A DNA stretch of 64,000 bases from Thermotogae bacterium (GTDB lineage Bacteria; Thermotogota; Thermotogae; Petrotogales; Petrotogaceae): contig JACKPH010000001.1 of NCBI GenBank assembly GCA_024233675.1, positions 558,001 to 622,000 of the forward strand, in the 5' to 3' direction. Position numbers and translations under genes: made by a program. Under the pieces are notes generated by a model. The model was given only the letters and a program-made list of their open reading frames with translations, was not told where the DNA came from and made no database searches. This document shows, piece after piece, positions 43,171 to 52,178 of the stretch (position 1 is its first letter; each line of letters opens with the position of its first letter).

Positions 43171-45256
43171 TTATTTCATCTCCGTTTATTCCGTATGTTT
43201 TTCTCTGCTTAAATTCAGAAGCTTTACCGTCATTCCAGTGCTGTACAGGTCTGTAATAACCGGTAATTCTTGAATATGTTTCTGTAGGTCTTTTACATTC
43301 CGGACATTCATAAACTTCTCCTGTAATATATCCGTGATCGGGACATATTGAATAAGTCGGTGATATTGTGAAATAAGGAATTCTGTAGTTTTCGGCTATT
43401 TTTTTAACAAGATCCAGTGTTGTATGCCAGTCTGAGATTTTTTCACCGAGAAATGTATGAAAAACAGTTCCGCCTGTATATTTCTGCTGAAGTTTTTCTT
43501 CAAGGTCAAGTGCAGTGAATATATCTTCTGTAAAATCTACCGGCAGATGAGTTGAATTTGTATAATAAGGTGTATCCCCGCCTGCTGTTTTTATATCTGA
43601 AAATCTTTTTTTATCGTGTTTTGCAAGTCTGTACGATGTTGATTCGGCAGGAGTTGCTTCAAGATTATAAAGATTTCCTGTTTCTTCCTGATATTCTGAA
43701 AGTTTATTTCTCATAAAATCAAGTACTTTTAATGAAAAGTTATAGGCTTCTTCTTCATATAATGGTGCATTTATCCATTTTGCATTCATTGTAGCTTCGT
43801 TCATTCCTACAAGACCTATTGTTGAAAAATGATTGTTAAAATCTTTTAGATAACGTTTGGTATAAGGGAATAATCCGGCATCGTTTAATTTTTCAACTAT
43901 TTTTCTTTTTATTTCAAGACTTCTTTTTGATATGTTCATTAATTTTTCTAATTTTAAAAAGAATTCATCTTCATTGTCTGAAGTATAGGCAATTCTCGGA
44001 AGATTTACGGTTACAACACCTATAGAGCCTGTAAACTCATCAGAACCGAAAAGACCGCCACCGCGTCTTCTTAATTCTCTTTTATCAAGCTGTAATCTGC
44101 AGCACATTGAACGTACATCTCCGGGATTAAGATCAGAATTTATGAAATTCTGAAAATAAGGAGTTCCGTATTTAGATGTCATTTCAAATAAAAGTTCAAC
44201 ATTTTCATTTTCCCAGTCAAAATCTTTTGTGAGATTATAAGTAGGTATAGGATACTGAAAACCTCTTTTTGCTGAATCACCTTCAACCATAACTTCTAAG
44301 AAAGCTTTATTTATCATATCCATTTCTTTCTGACAGTCTCCGTAAGTGAAATTTTGTTCTTCACCGCCGACAATTACTTTTTCATTTTTCATCGATTCAG
44401 GTACAACCCAGTCTAGTGTTATGTTGGAAAAAGGAGACTGAGTACCCCATCTGCTCGGTGTATTTACTCCGAAAACAAAAGACTGTACTGCCTGTTTTAC
44501 CTGATTATAGTCAAGACTGTCTATTTTTACAAAAGGAGAAAGATATGTATCAAATGAACTGAAAGCCTGTGCTCCTGCCCATTCATTCTGAAGAACACCG
44601 AGAAAATTTACCATCTGATTGGAAAGTGTTGAAAGATGTTTTGCAGGTGCACTTGTTATTTTTCCTGTTACTCCGCCGAGACCCTCTTTTATTAATTGTT
44701 TAAGACTCCATCCCGCACAGTATCCTGAAAGCATTGAGAGATCATGTATATGTATATCGGCATTTTTATGTGCTTTTGCAATTTCTTCATCGTATACTTC
44801 ATTTAACCAGTAATTAGCTATTATTGTTCCGCTGTTATGAAGTATAAGACCGCCTATAGAATAAGAAACAGTACTGTTTTCCTTAACTCGCCAGTCTGAC
44901 TGTTTAAGGTAACTGTTAACAGTTTCTGCAAAATCGAGCATATTTTTGTCAATTTCTCTTATTTTTTCATGCTGTTTTCTGTAAAGTATATAAGCCTTTG
45001 CAACTTCGGTAAATCCTGATTCTTCAAGAACTTTTTCCACGCTGTCCTGTATATCTTCTATGTTCAGGATATTTCCCGAAGTTAGTTGTATAGTTTTTGA
45101 GACAGCTCTTAAAGAAAGCAGTTCGAGAATATCTTCTGTATAAACTGTTTCTGTAGCTAAAAAAGCTTTTTCTATAGCTTTTTTAATTTTTTCCATGGCG
45201 AATTCTACTGTTTCACCGTTACGCTTTTTAACACCTGATATTCTGGTGCCTGTCAT
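43088..45256 (-). CDS. nrdD: Anaerobic (class III) ribonucleoside-triphosphate reductase
   Basis: The protein has 722 residues. ATP-cone at the N-terminus (to about 95), catalytic barrel with NIHDLSMLSGYCAGW, zinc region SICPDHGYITGEVYECPEC, and the glycyl-radical loop RITGYYRPVQHWN (glycine about 666). It makes deoxynucleotides without oxygen. The frame continues about 30 residues beyond the usual RKTY end and overlaps nrdG by 83 nt; the tail is rich in charged residues and may be a genuine extension. Confidence 0.95.
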   Translation of the reverse strand: MTGTRISGVKKRNGETVEFAMEKIKKAIEKAFLATETVYTEDILELLSLRAVSKTIQLTSGNILNIEDIQDSVEKVLEESGFTEVAKAYILYRKQHEKIREIDKNMLDFAETVNSYLKQSDWRVKENSTVSYSIGGLILHNSGTIIANYWLNEVYDEEIAKAHKNADIHIHDLSMLSGYCAGWSLKQLIKEGLGGVTGKITSAPAKHLSTLSNQMVNFLGVLQNEWAGAQAFSSFDTYLSPFVKIDSLDYNQVKQAVQSFVFGVNTPSRWGTQSPFSNITLDWVVPESMKNEKVIVGGEEQNFTYGDCQKEMDMINKAFLEVMVEGDSAKRGFQYPIPTYNLTKDFDWENENVELLFEMTSKYGTPYFQNFINSDLNPGDVRSMCCRLQLDKRELRRRGGGLFGSDEFTGSIGVVTVNLPRIAYTSDNEDEFFLKLEKLMNISKRSLEIKRKIVEKLNDAGLFPYTKRYLKDFNNHFSTIGLVGMNEATMNAKWINAPLYEEEAYNFSLKVLDFMRNKLSEYQEETGNLYNLEATPAESTSYRLAKHDKKRFSDIKTAGGDTPYYTNSTHLPVDFTEDIFTALDLEEKLQQKYTGGTVFHTFLGEKISDWHTTLDLVKKIAENYRIPYFTISPTYSICPDHGYITGEVYECPECKRPTETYSRITGYYRPVQHWNDGKASEFKQRKTYGINGDEINEFHRMAEDKSGRLSEENINGGIYLRL

Positions 45257-45277
45257 TGTGTTCCCCCCTTTGGATAA

Positions 45278-45973
45278 TTATAATAATATATTTAAAGTTA
45301 TTAAAATGAAAAGAAATGTTATAAGTACAGTTGCTCCCAGAACATCTCCCGTATAACCTTTTATCTGTTTTTCTGAAATAAAATGCATTATAATTCCGCA
45401 TATAAATGAAACTAAAAGTGATATTAAATATAATTCGGGATTTAATAAAATTAAAGGCAGAGTAATAAAAAAAGATATAATTGTATTACAAAATTTATAC
45501 GGAAAAAAAAGAGCCCCAAGACCTGTTTTTTTTACCGGTTTTGAAGTACTTAGCAGAATATTCATTGAAAATCTCGAAAAAACTCCTGCATAAAGCGGAA
45601 AAATATAATCTGATATTTTCAGTGAATAAAATAATAAAGCTAAAAATATAAAGCCGTAAAAAACTGCAAAAGGTCCTGTATCACCTTTTGACATTATTTC
45701 TAATCTTTTATCCGGATTCTGATTAAAAAATCCGTCAAAAGTATCGAGTAAACCGTCAAAATGAAAAAGTCCGAAAAGAAAAAATTCCGTTGCCATCATA
45801 GCTAATATCATATATGTACTGTTACTGAAATAAAGCCCTGCTGAGTATATTCCTCCGGCAGCATATCCGACAAGCGGAAAATATTTTGATATTTTTCTTA
45901 TATCTCCGTTTCCTCCTGTCGGTATTCTTGAAAGAAAGGAAAATGTCATACGTATTTCGTTAAATATTTTCAT
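45278..45973 (-). CDS. cobS: Adenosylcobinamide-GDP ribazoletransferase (cobalamin synthase)
   Basis: About 231 residues, many hydrophobic helices. The CobS active-site motif is FHFDGLLDTFDGFF, followed by KRLEIMSKGDTGPFAVFYG. It joins the activated lower ligand to adenosylcobinamide-GDP. Start ATG 45973 has GGAAG just upstream and overlaps the preceding gene by 14 nt; the longer frame (to 46009) has no ribosome site. Last gene of the cobalamin operon. Confidence 0.92.
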   Translation of the reverse strand: MKIFNEIRMTFSFLSRIPTGGNGDIRKISKYFPLVGYAAGGIYSAGLYFSNSTYMILAMMATEFFLFGLFHFDGLLDTFDGFFNQNPDKRLEIMSKGDTGPFAVFYGFIFLALLFYSLKISDYIFPLYAGVFSRFSMNILLSTSKPVKKTGLGALFFPYKFCNTIISFFITLPLILLNPELYLISLLVSFICGIIMHFISEKQIKGYTGDVLGATVLITFLFILITLNILL

Positions 45974-46568
45974 GCAGCACTTCCGATACAAATTTTTTCC
46001 ACTTTTCACAGGACTGAAGCATTTCGTTTAATTCAAATATTTCGAAGCAGTAAAGCTTTTCCGGTATATAAAAAGGTTTAAACTGATTTAATGTATAGTC
46101 ATTTAAATTAAGATGATCTTTAATTCCGTCTGTACCCATTATGTGAAATTCATTTATATAATTTTTGTATTTTATATCGAATTTTTTACCGGTAATATGA
46201 TGACCGATATCAAAAGTCATTGTTTCATTGTATTCGAGCCTGTCTTTAAGATTTTCGAGAGAAATATTTTTATGATTCTTAACTTTTTTCCATCCGTCAA
46301 GCGGATGGAGTACAAAATTCAGTATTTCTATATCTTCCTCATCAAAAAACTCAAGAAGTTTTATTACATTTTCTATATTGTCTGTAGGCAAATGTACAGT
46401 ATATTTTAAATTAAGTTTTTTCAGATACGGAATTTCTTTTTTTATAAGATTTTTGGTATCTTTATCCCATGTATAAAGTAAAAGTTCAGCAAAATCAACA
46501 TATTTTTCAAGTATTCTGCAGTTTTCATAATATGTTCCCGGAATAATCCATGACGTAGAACCAATCAT
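45960..46568 (-). CDS. cbiR: CbiR-like cobamide-remodelling phosphodiesterase (AP-endonuclease-2 fold)
   Basis: The protein has 202 residues. It reads as a short TIM barrel of the xylose isomerase/AP endonuclease 2 type with metal-ligand-like residues at the strand ends: YTVHLP, FVLHPLDGW, TFDIGHH, FHIMG and CFEIFE. It sits between cobU and cobS in a riboswitch-controlled salvage operon. Known: CbiR enzymes of this superfamily cut the lower ligand off cobamides so it can be replaced. Inference: this gene is such a CbiR, since fold and context agree; I cannot confirm by search. It overlaps both neighbours. Confidence 0.6.
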   Translation of the reverse strand: MIGSTSWIIPGTYYENCRILEKYVDFAELLLYTWDKDTKNLIKKEIPYLKKLNLKYTVHLPTDNIENVIKLLEFFDEEDIEILNFVLHPLDGWKKVKNHKNISLENLKDRLEYNETMTFDIGHHITGKKFDIKYKNYINEFHIMGTDGIKDHLNLNDYTLNQFKPFYIPEKLYCFEIFELNEMLQSCEKWKKFVSEVLHENI

Positions 46569-47053
46569 TTTATTTTCACCGGAATCCCTGAAACCATTAA
46601 ATAAACTTCATCAGATTTGGCAGCTGTTCTTGAATTTAAATAGCCTATATAATCAACGTATTTTCTTGACAGTAAATCCGAAGGAATTATTCCTAAACCT
46701 ACTTCATTTGTAACTATAATCTCTTTTCCGCTGAGAGATGAGATAAAATCTTCAATGTATTTTTCCGTATCTTTCTTATAATACATAACATTTGAAAGCC
46801 ATGTTGTAAGACATTCCACTATAATAACATCATAGTCATTATTAATACTGCGTATAACGGAAGATATTTCCAGAGGTTCTTCAAATGTTGTAAAAGAAAT
46901 ATCTCTTTCACTTTTATGTTTTTTAATTCTTATCTTCATTTCATCATCAAAAGGTTCGGCTGTTGCAATAAAAGCCTTCTTTGTGTATTTTTGCGATAAT
47001 CTCAGAGCATATGTACTTTTTCCGGATTTCACGCCTCCGGTAAGAAGTATCAT
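46565..47053 (-). CDS. cobU: Adenosylcobinamide kinase/guanylyltransferase
   Basis: The protein has 162 residues. P-loop GGVKSGKSTYAL, IIVECLTTWLSN and VTNEVGLGIIPSD are the CobU motifs. It phosphorylates adenosylcobinamide and adds GMP. Overlaps cobT and the cbiR-like gene by 4 nt each. Confidence 0.93.
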   Translation of the reverse strand: MILLTGGVKSGKSTYALRLSQKYTKKAFIATAEPFDDEMKIRIKKHKSERDISFTTFEEPLEISSVIRSINNDYDVIIVECLTTWLSNVMYYKKDTEKYIEDFISSLSGKEIIVTNEVGLGIIPSDLLSRKYVDYIGYLNSRTAAKSDEVYLMVSGIPVKIK

Positions 47054-48063
47054 AATTCATCTCCGGTACTTATTCCGGCACTTTCAAATGATGCCATGTT
47101 ATTGAGCATTTTTACAGCAGCTTCTATTATACTGAATGAAAGAACTGCCCCTGTACCTTCTCCGAGACGCATACCGAGGTTTAAAAGAGGTTCTGCCTCT
47201 AATAAGTTAAGAAGTACTTCATGACCTTTTACAGCGGATTTATGTCCGGCAAACATATATTTTTTTACTTCCGGATTTATTTTATATGCAATAAAAGCTG
47301 CTGAAGTTACCGGATAACCGTCTGTTACAAAAGGAACTTTCTGATCTGTACATTCGAGCATAAAACCTATCATCTCACCTATACAGTAACTACCGACTTT
47401 TGAAATAATATCAATTGGATTTTCAAACGGACTGTGAAATTCCACTGCATTTTTTATAAGTTCTCTTTTTTTGCTCAGAGTATCACTGTTTATTACTGTT
47501 CCTATATCAATTATACTGTCAATAGGTATTCCTGCTGCACAACATATAGCTGTTGCGGTTGCTGTATTTCCTATACCCATATCACCTATTGCGAAAAGAT
47601 CACCGCCGTTTTTTATAGCTTCAGAAGCTATATCACGGCCGAATTTTATAGATTTTTCAGCATCTGATAAAGACATTGCCTTTTCTTTCGTAAAATTTTT
47701 TGTTCCGTAGCCTACTTTTTTTACTATAAGATTTTTATGTGGTTCAAAATCATAATCAACACCGGCATCTACAATAAAAACTTCTGCATTGTTGTGTTTT
47801 GAAAAAACATTTATTGCTGCTCCGCCGTTTAAAAAGTTTGTAACCATCTGTACTGTAACTTCTTTCGGATATGCTGAAGTTCCTGATTCTGTTATTCCGT
47901 GATCTCCTGAAAAAACAAATACTTTTTTATTTTCAGGAAGTTTCGGACAAAGTGAGTTTTTAATCATTCCGTATTTAAGAGCGGTTCTTTCAAGTAAACC
48001 AAGGCTTCCGTGAGGTTTTGTAAGAAGGTCGATTTTGTTTTGCAGTTCTTTCTCTAAATTCAT
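47050..48063 (-). CDS. cobT: Nicotinate-nucleotide--dimethylbenzimidazole phosphoribosyltransferase
   Basis: About 337 residues from ATG 48063 (GGGATGG 6 nt upstream; an earlier in-frame start at 48078 lacks a site). Motifs: TKPHGSLGLLE at the N-terminus, FSGDHGITESG, NFLNGGAAINVF, MGIGNTATATA and the catalytic GEGTGAVL near the end. It activates the lower-ligand base. First gene after the riboswitch and attenuator. Confidence 0.95.
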   Translation of the reverse strand: MNLEKELQNKIDLLTKPHGSLGLLERTALKYGMIKNSLCPKLPENKKVFVFSGDHGITESGTSAYPKEVTVQMVTNFLNGGAAINVFSKHNNAEVFIVDAGVDYDFEPHKNLIVKKVGYGTKNFTKEKAMSLSDAEKSIKFGRDIASEAIKNGGDLFAIGDMGIGNTATATAICCAAGIPIDSIIDIGTVINSDTLSKKRELIKNAVEFHSPFENPIDIISKVGSYCIGEMIGFMLECTDQKVPFVTDGYPVTSAAFIAYKINPEVKKYMFAGHKSAVKGHEVLLNLLEAEPLLNLGMRLGEGTGAVLSFSIIEAAVKMLNNMASFESAGISTGDEL

Positions 48064-48083
48064 AGTGCACCATCCCAAAATAT

Positions 48084-48120
48084 TAAAAAAATAAATTACT
48101 TCCTTATAGGGAGAAAGTAA
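48084..48120 (-). terminator. Intrinsic terminator (attenuator) between riboswitch and cobT
   Basis: On the minus strand TTACTTTC (48120-48113) pairs with GGAAGTAA (48103-48096, one G-U), followed by TTTATTTTTTT. Placed between the riboswitch and cobT, it is the expected off-switch when cobalamin is bound. Confidence 0.7.
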
Positions 48121-48137
48121 AAAAATAATGTTTTTAA

Positions 48138-48280
48138 GGCAGTTCTTCTGACTTGCATATCATCCTACTAACCACGCCTTCCCGGTATAAACCAGTGGCA
48201 TCAGTGGTTTTCGTACATGCTCACAGCGGCCCGACCGTACCGGATTTTCACCGGTTTATCTATTAAGATATATCACCTTA
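48138..48280 (-). ncRNA. Cobalamin riboswitch
   Basis: Read on the minus strand, the leader contains the consensus elements in order: AAGGTGATAT, CCGGTGAAAATCCGGTACGG, GGGCCGCTGTGA, the B12 box GCCACTG (48199-48193), GGGAAGGCG and GCAAGTCAGAAGA. It lies directly upstream of cobT, so it controls cobT-cobU-cbiR-cobS in response to adenosylcobalamin. Confidence 0.92.
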
Positions 48281-48320
48281 AAAAATAATTTTATTTATTT
48301 TTCCAGAAAATTTTACCAGT

Positions 48321-48367
48321 AAAAAATTAATCAGTCAAACCCAAATAATATGGATTATGACTGATTA
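48321..48367 (-). terminator. Terminator of the hemolysin III gene
   Basis: TAATCAGTCA (48328-48337) pairs with TGACTGATTA (48358-48367); on the minus strand the hairpin is followed by AATTTTTT. The loop is 20 nt. Confidence 0.65.
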
Positions 48368-48474
48368 GTTATTAACTATATGTTGAGTATTAAATTCACA
48401 ATATACATAATTATAGTATTTATAAGCATATTAATAAAATATCGGGAAAAAGAAAGGTATCTTTTTCGGAAAAA

Positions 48475-49149
48475 TCAAAGAATAACATAAAATAAAACAC
48501 ACCAGAAATGACAAAAACTGCCTGCCAAAACGAAAAGATGCCATACAGCATGGTGATATCTGAATTTTCTCCATATATAAAAAACTGTTCCGAGAGTGTA
48601 AAGAATTCCTCCTGTTACTAACCAGAAAATACCATTAGGGTCAATATTTTGCATGAGCGGATTTATACCTATTATTATCATCCAGCCCATAATTATATAT
48701 ATAAGTGTACTGAGAAATACAAAGCGTTTTACAAAAAATATTTTAAACAGTATTCCCAAAACAGCCATTCCCCATACTATTCCGAAAATAGTCCATCCGA
48801 GAGGGCCTCTTAGTGTAACAAGAGTAAAAGGAGTATAGGTTCCGGCTATCAGAAGATATATGGAAGAATGATCAAATATTTCAAAAAGATTTTTTGCTTT
48901 TCTGTTTGTAAGAGCATGGTACAATGTTGAAGATGTATAAAGCAGTAAAAGTGTAACTCCGAAAATAGAGGTGCTTACAACATGCCATGCTGTACCTTCA
49001 AGGGCGGAAAAAATTATCATAAGAACTAAAGCTGCCAATGAAAATAGCATTCCGAATCCGTGTATTATAGAATTTGCTACTTCTTCACCTGTTGTAAAAA
49101 ATTCTTCCTGTATCTGTGAATCATTTTTTATAAGACTCATATTATTCAC
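48475..49149 (-). CDS. Hemolysin III (PAQR) family membrane protein
   Basis: The protein has 224 residues and seven helices. The PAQR pattern is seen in EEVANSIIHGFGMLFSL, EIFDHSSIYLLIAGTYTPF and the C-terminal FRYHHAVWHLFVLAGSFCH with the metal-binding histidines. Despite the name, the function is probably membrane or lipid homeostasis. Four nt after the LysO gene end, likely in the same transcript. Confidence 0.9.
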   Translation of the reverse strand: MNNMSLIKNDSQIQEEFFTTGEEVANSIIHGFGMLFSLAALVLMIIFSALEGTAWHVVSTSIFGVTLLLLYTSSTLYHALTNRKAKNLFEIFDHSSIYLLIAGTYTPFTLVTLRGPLGWTIFGIVWGMAVLGILFKIFFVKRFVFLSTLIYIIMGWMIIIGINPLMQNIDPNGIFWLVTGGILYTLGTVFYIWRKFRYHHAVWHLFVLAGSFCHFWCVLFYVIL

Positions 49150-49153
49150 TCCT

Positions 49154-49726
49154 TTAAAATATTAATGATATTATAACAGGAACGGAAAGAGAAATTATCA
49201 CACCCTGTCCGAAACCGATTAAAGTATTTTCTTTTGAAGTGTTTGCCGATACAACACCGAGCATAGTATCCATTGTTGTTGCTCCTCCTATTGAAATAGC
49301 ACCGAGCTGTGTAAATTTTGCAACAAAAGGTATAAGTAATATAGCCATAAGTTCTCTTATTACATTAGAAGTAAAGGAAACCGCACCGAGCTCAGGTGAG
49401 TAAAAATTACTTATCATAACACCGGAAAGTGAGTACCATCCGAATCCGGCGGATGCTCCGAGTGCTTCGCGGAAATTCAGCGTTGTGAAAAATGAAACCG
49501 CGGAACCGAATATAAGACTTCCTGTCATTGTAAGAAAAGACTGAATAAACATTTTTTTAAGACCTGATTTTATTTTTATAAAAATTTTTTCTTCTGAACC
49601 TATATCAATACCTACAAAGAATACAAGAAGCATAAGAAGTACAGTTATAAGATTTTCAGAAATTTTTATATCTGAAAAATAACCCGATGCGAAACCTGAA
49701 ATTACTGAAATAATTAGTAAAATCAT
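49154..49726 (-). CDS. LysO family transporter, large part
   Basis: The protein has 190 residues, five or six helices. GFGWYSLSGVMISNFYSPELG and ATTMDTMLGVVSANTSKEN match the core of LysO (YbjE), an L-lysine exporter. The two halves of LysO are separate genes here, overlapping by 4 nt with the 90-residue partner upstream; split LysO is known in other anaerobes. Substrate lysine is inferred from the family. Confidence 0.85.
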   Translation of the reverse strand: MILLIISVISGFASGYFSDIKISENLITVLLMLLVFFVGIDIGSEEKIFIKIKSGLKKMFIQSFLTMTGSLIFGSAVSFFTTLNFREALGASAGFGWYSLSGVMISNFYSPELGAVSFTSNVIRELMAILLIPFVAKFTQLGAISIGGATTMDTMLGVVSANTSKENTLIGFGQGVIISLSVPVIISLIF

Positions 49727-49995
49727 TTTTTATCAGATCTTTTCAGGAGTTTTTCATAAAAAGCCGTAAAAATTATACTTCCCATAACTGAAAAAACAGC
49801 TATCAGTAAAGCTTTAAAACCTATTTCCGGGAGTTTTGAAATAAGTGTATCATCATTGCCTATTTCATATCCCATGAAAAAAAGCAGAAGAACTGTAATT
49901 ACTGTTACCGGTTTAAATTTTCTTACAAATTTTAATTTTCCTGTTGTTCCTAAAAATAATCCAACTATAAATGCCGTTAAAATCATCAAAAGCAT
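49723..49995 (-). CDS. LysO family transporter, small N-terminal part
   Basis: The protein has 90 residues, three helices: LMILTAFIVGLFLG, TVITVLLLFFMGYEIGNDD and ALLIAVFSVMGSIIFTAF, as in the N-terminal repeat of LysO. It has a GGAGGATTAT ribosome-site context and is coupled to the larger part by an ATGA overlap. Confidence 0.8.
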   Translation of the reverse strand: MLLMILTAFIVGLFLGTTGKLKFVRKFKPVTVITVLLLFFMGYEIGNDDTLISKLPEIGFKALLIAVFSVMGSIIFTAFYEKLLKRSDKK

Positions 49996-50213
49996 ATAAT
50001 CCTCCGAATAAAAAGTTTTTGCAGTACAATTATATCAGGAAAGTTGATGTATAAAACTTTTTACGGATATTACAGTAAGTAATTAATAAAATTGCTATAT
50101 TTATCAGTTTTTAATTAAAAAAGTAAATTATAATATTTTTATGTGTTTTATAATATTGATTCTGTTATAATTAATTTATAAGCCTATTATTTTTATTTTA
50201 TTTGGAGGATATT

Positions 50214-52160
50214 ATGATTTATAAAACTTTGCTGCTTACTTCCGGAAGTTCTGCTGCCGGATATATCAGGAATTTTGATATTTTTGGGGAAATAAAAGTT
50301 TTTAATAATTCAGAAGTTTTTTTTGAATTTGTTTTAAATAATAATCCTGATTTTATTATTCTGGATTCTGATAATTATGGAAATTATACAGAAAAATTTT
50401 TTGAAATATCAGAAAAAAAAGGTATTCCGTATTTTCTGTTTTCCGACATTAATATTTCTGATAATAGTTTTCTTATCAGCTCAATATATTCTTTAGAAAG
50501 AAATATAGAAAAAATAAAATTTACCGAAGAAATTTTCCGGCTTAAAAATCAACTGAGAAAGTACAAATATTACAGTAAGATTTTTTTTGATAATTCTTAT
50601 CAGGGGATAATGATTACGGATTCTGATTATAATATATTAAAAGTAAATTCAGGATTTAAAAAAATGTTTTCTTTTAATTCAGATGGAAAAATCAGTTGTT
50701 TTGACACAAAAGAATTACGTGAATTTATTTTTGAAATTATTCCTATAGATTTTGATGATTTTAAAAGTCATGAAAAAGTAATAAATAAAAACGGTAAATA
50801 TTATTATGTTTTTTACAGTGTTTTTAACTGTGAAGGAAGTAAAACAATAGTTTTTAATGTTGTTGATATAACTGATAAAAAAGAACTCCAGAAAAGTTCA
50901 GATTATTATCTTAATTATGACCCTGTTACAAATTCACCTAACCGGTTTTATCTTAAAATTACGGTAGACCGTTATATAGAAAATAAAAAACCTTTTGCAA
51001 TGATTTATGCGGATATAGATAATTTTAAATATATTAATGAAAAACACAGTCATTTTTTCGGTGATGAAGTTCTTAAAATGTTTTATGAGAGAATGAAATT
51101 AAATATCGAAAATATTGAATTCATAAGCAGAATAGGCGGAGATGAATTTGTAATAATAACAGAAAGCAAAAATGCGGAAAAAGTCACGGAATTATTATAC
51201 GAAATGCTCATAAATCCTTTTGAAATAGATGATGAAAAAATATATATGAAACTTTCGTGCGGTATTTCATATTATCCGGAAAACGGTAATAATTTTTCAG
51301 ACCTTATGAAATGTTCTGATAAAGCTCTTTATAATGCTAAAACATTGGGAAAAAACACATATGTTTTTTATACCAAAGAAGTATTTGATTATACATATGA
51401 AAAAATAAAGAATATAAATATTTTAAACAATGCAGTTAAAAACGGAGATTTTGAAGTTTATTTCCAACCTATTTTTTATACAGAAGGTGAAAATGTTTAT
51501 GTTAAACATTTTGAGGCTCTTGTAAGATTTATAAGTGAAGGGAAAATAATAGGACCTTTTTCTGTTATAAAAACAGCAGAGGAAATAGGTATTATTACTG
51601 AGCTTACATTAAAAATAATAGATAGGATATTTTCGATGAATACATATTTTTCAGGATATACAGTTACAATAAATATATCTCCCAAAGATCTCGAATTTTT
51701 TAATATTGACGGTGAAATAAAAAAAATATCCGAAAAGTATAATATAAAATGTTCCGATTATGTTTTTGAAATAACTGAATCATGTGAATTAAATTATAAT
51801 GAAAACATACATATAATTAATAAACTTAAAAAACTCGGTTTTAAAATTGCAATAGATGATTTCGGAACAGGTTATTCTTCTTTGGAATATCTTTTAAAGA
51901 TTCCTTGTGACATACTCAAGGTTGATAAAATTTTTATAGATAATATTAAAAATGATGACAGAAGGAAAAGAATCATAAAAGGGATAACAGAATTTTCAAA
52001 ATCTTTTGAAATAGACCTTGTTATTGAGGGAGTCGAAAAAGAGGAAGAATTTTCCGAACTTGTAAAACTCGGCTGTAAAAATTTTCAGGGTTTTTTATTC
52101 GAAAAACCAAAAGAAATTTCTTATATAAACGGTAAATATTTAAAAAATAAGAATTCCTAA
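50214..52160 (+). CDS. Receiver-like/PAS/GGDEF/EAL protein (c-di-GMP turnover)
   Basis: The start is ATG 50214 with GGAGG 5 nt upstream. About 648 residues. N-terminal receiver-like domain (about 1-100, ends NPDFIILDSDNY), PAS (about 120-225), GGDEF (about 240-390; RIGGDEF intact), EAL (about 400-645; FEALVRF, IAIDDFGTGYSSLEYLL, ILKVDKIFID intact). Both catalytic sites look complete, so it may make or degrade c-di-GMP, the balance being set by sensor input. It is single and ends at a strong hairpin. Together with the HD-GYP protein at 1472 it points to active c-di-GMP signalling. Confidence 0.9.
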   Translation: MIYKTLLLTSGSSAAGYIRNFDIFGEIKVFNNSEVFFEFVLNNNPDFIILDSDNYGNYTEKFFEISEKKGIPYFLFSDINISDNSFLISSIYSLERNIEKIKFTEEIFRLKNQLRKYKYYSKIFFDNSYQGIMITDSDYNILKVNSGFKKMFSFNSDGKISCFDTKELREFIFEIIPIDFDDFKSHEKVINKNGKYYYVFYSVFNCEGSKTIVFNVVDITDKKELQKSSDYYLNYDPVTNSPNRFYLKITVDRYIENKKPFAMIYADIDNFKYINEKHSHFFGDEVLKMFYERMKLNIENIEFISRIGGDEFVIITESKNAEKVTELLYEMLINPFEIDDEKIYMKLSCGISYYPENGNNFSDLMKCSDKALYNAKTLGKNTYVFYTKEVFDYTYEKIKNINILNNAVKNGDFEVYFQPIFYTEGENVYVKHFEALVRFISEGKIIGPFSVIKTAEEIGIITELTLKIIDRIFSMNTYFSGYTVTINISPKDLEFFNIDGEIKKISEKYNIKCSDYVFEITESCELNYNENIHIINKLKKLGFKIAIDDFGTGYSSLEYLLKIPCDILKVDKIFIDNIKNDDRRKRIIKGITEFSKSFEIDLVIEGVEKEEEFSELVKLGCKNFQGFLFEKPKEISYINGKYLKNKNS

Positions 52161-52178
52161 AAGGAATTCTTATTTTTT
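52142..52178. terminator. Bidirectional terminator between GGDEF-EAL gene and cheB
   Basis: Sixteen-bp perfect arms (52142-52157 and 52163-52178) with a 5-nt loop; separates converging genes. Confidence 0.9.

Noticed and set aside
46113..46409. A 98-residue plus-strand frame within the cobalamin operon
   Set aside because: Antisense to the CbiR-like gene and without a ribosome site.
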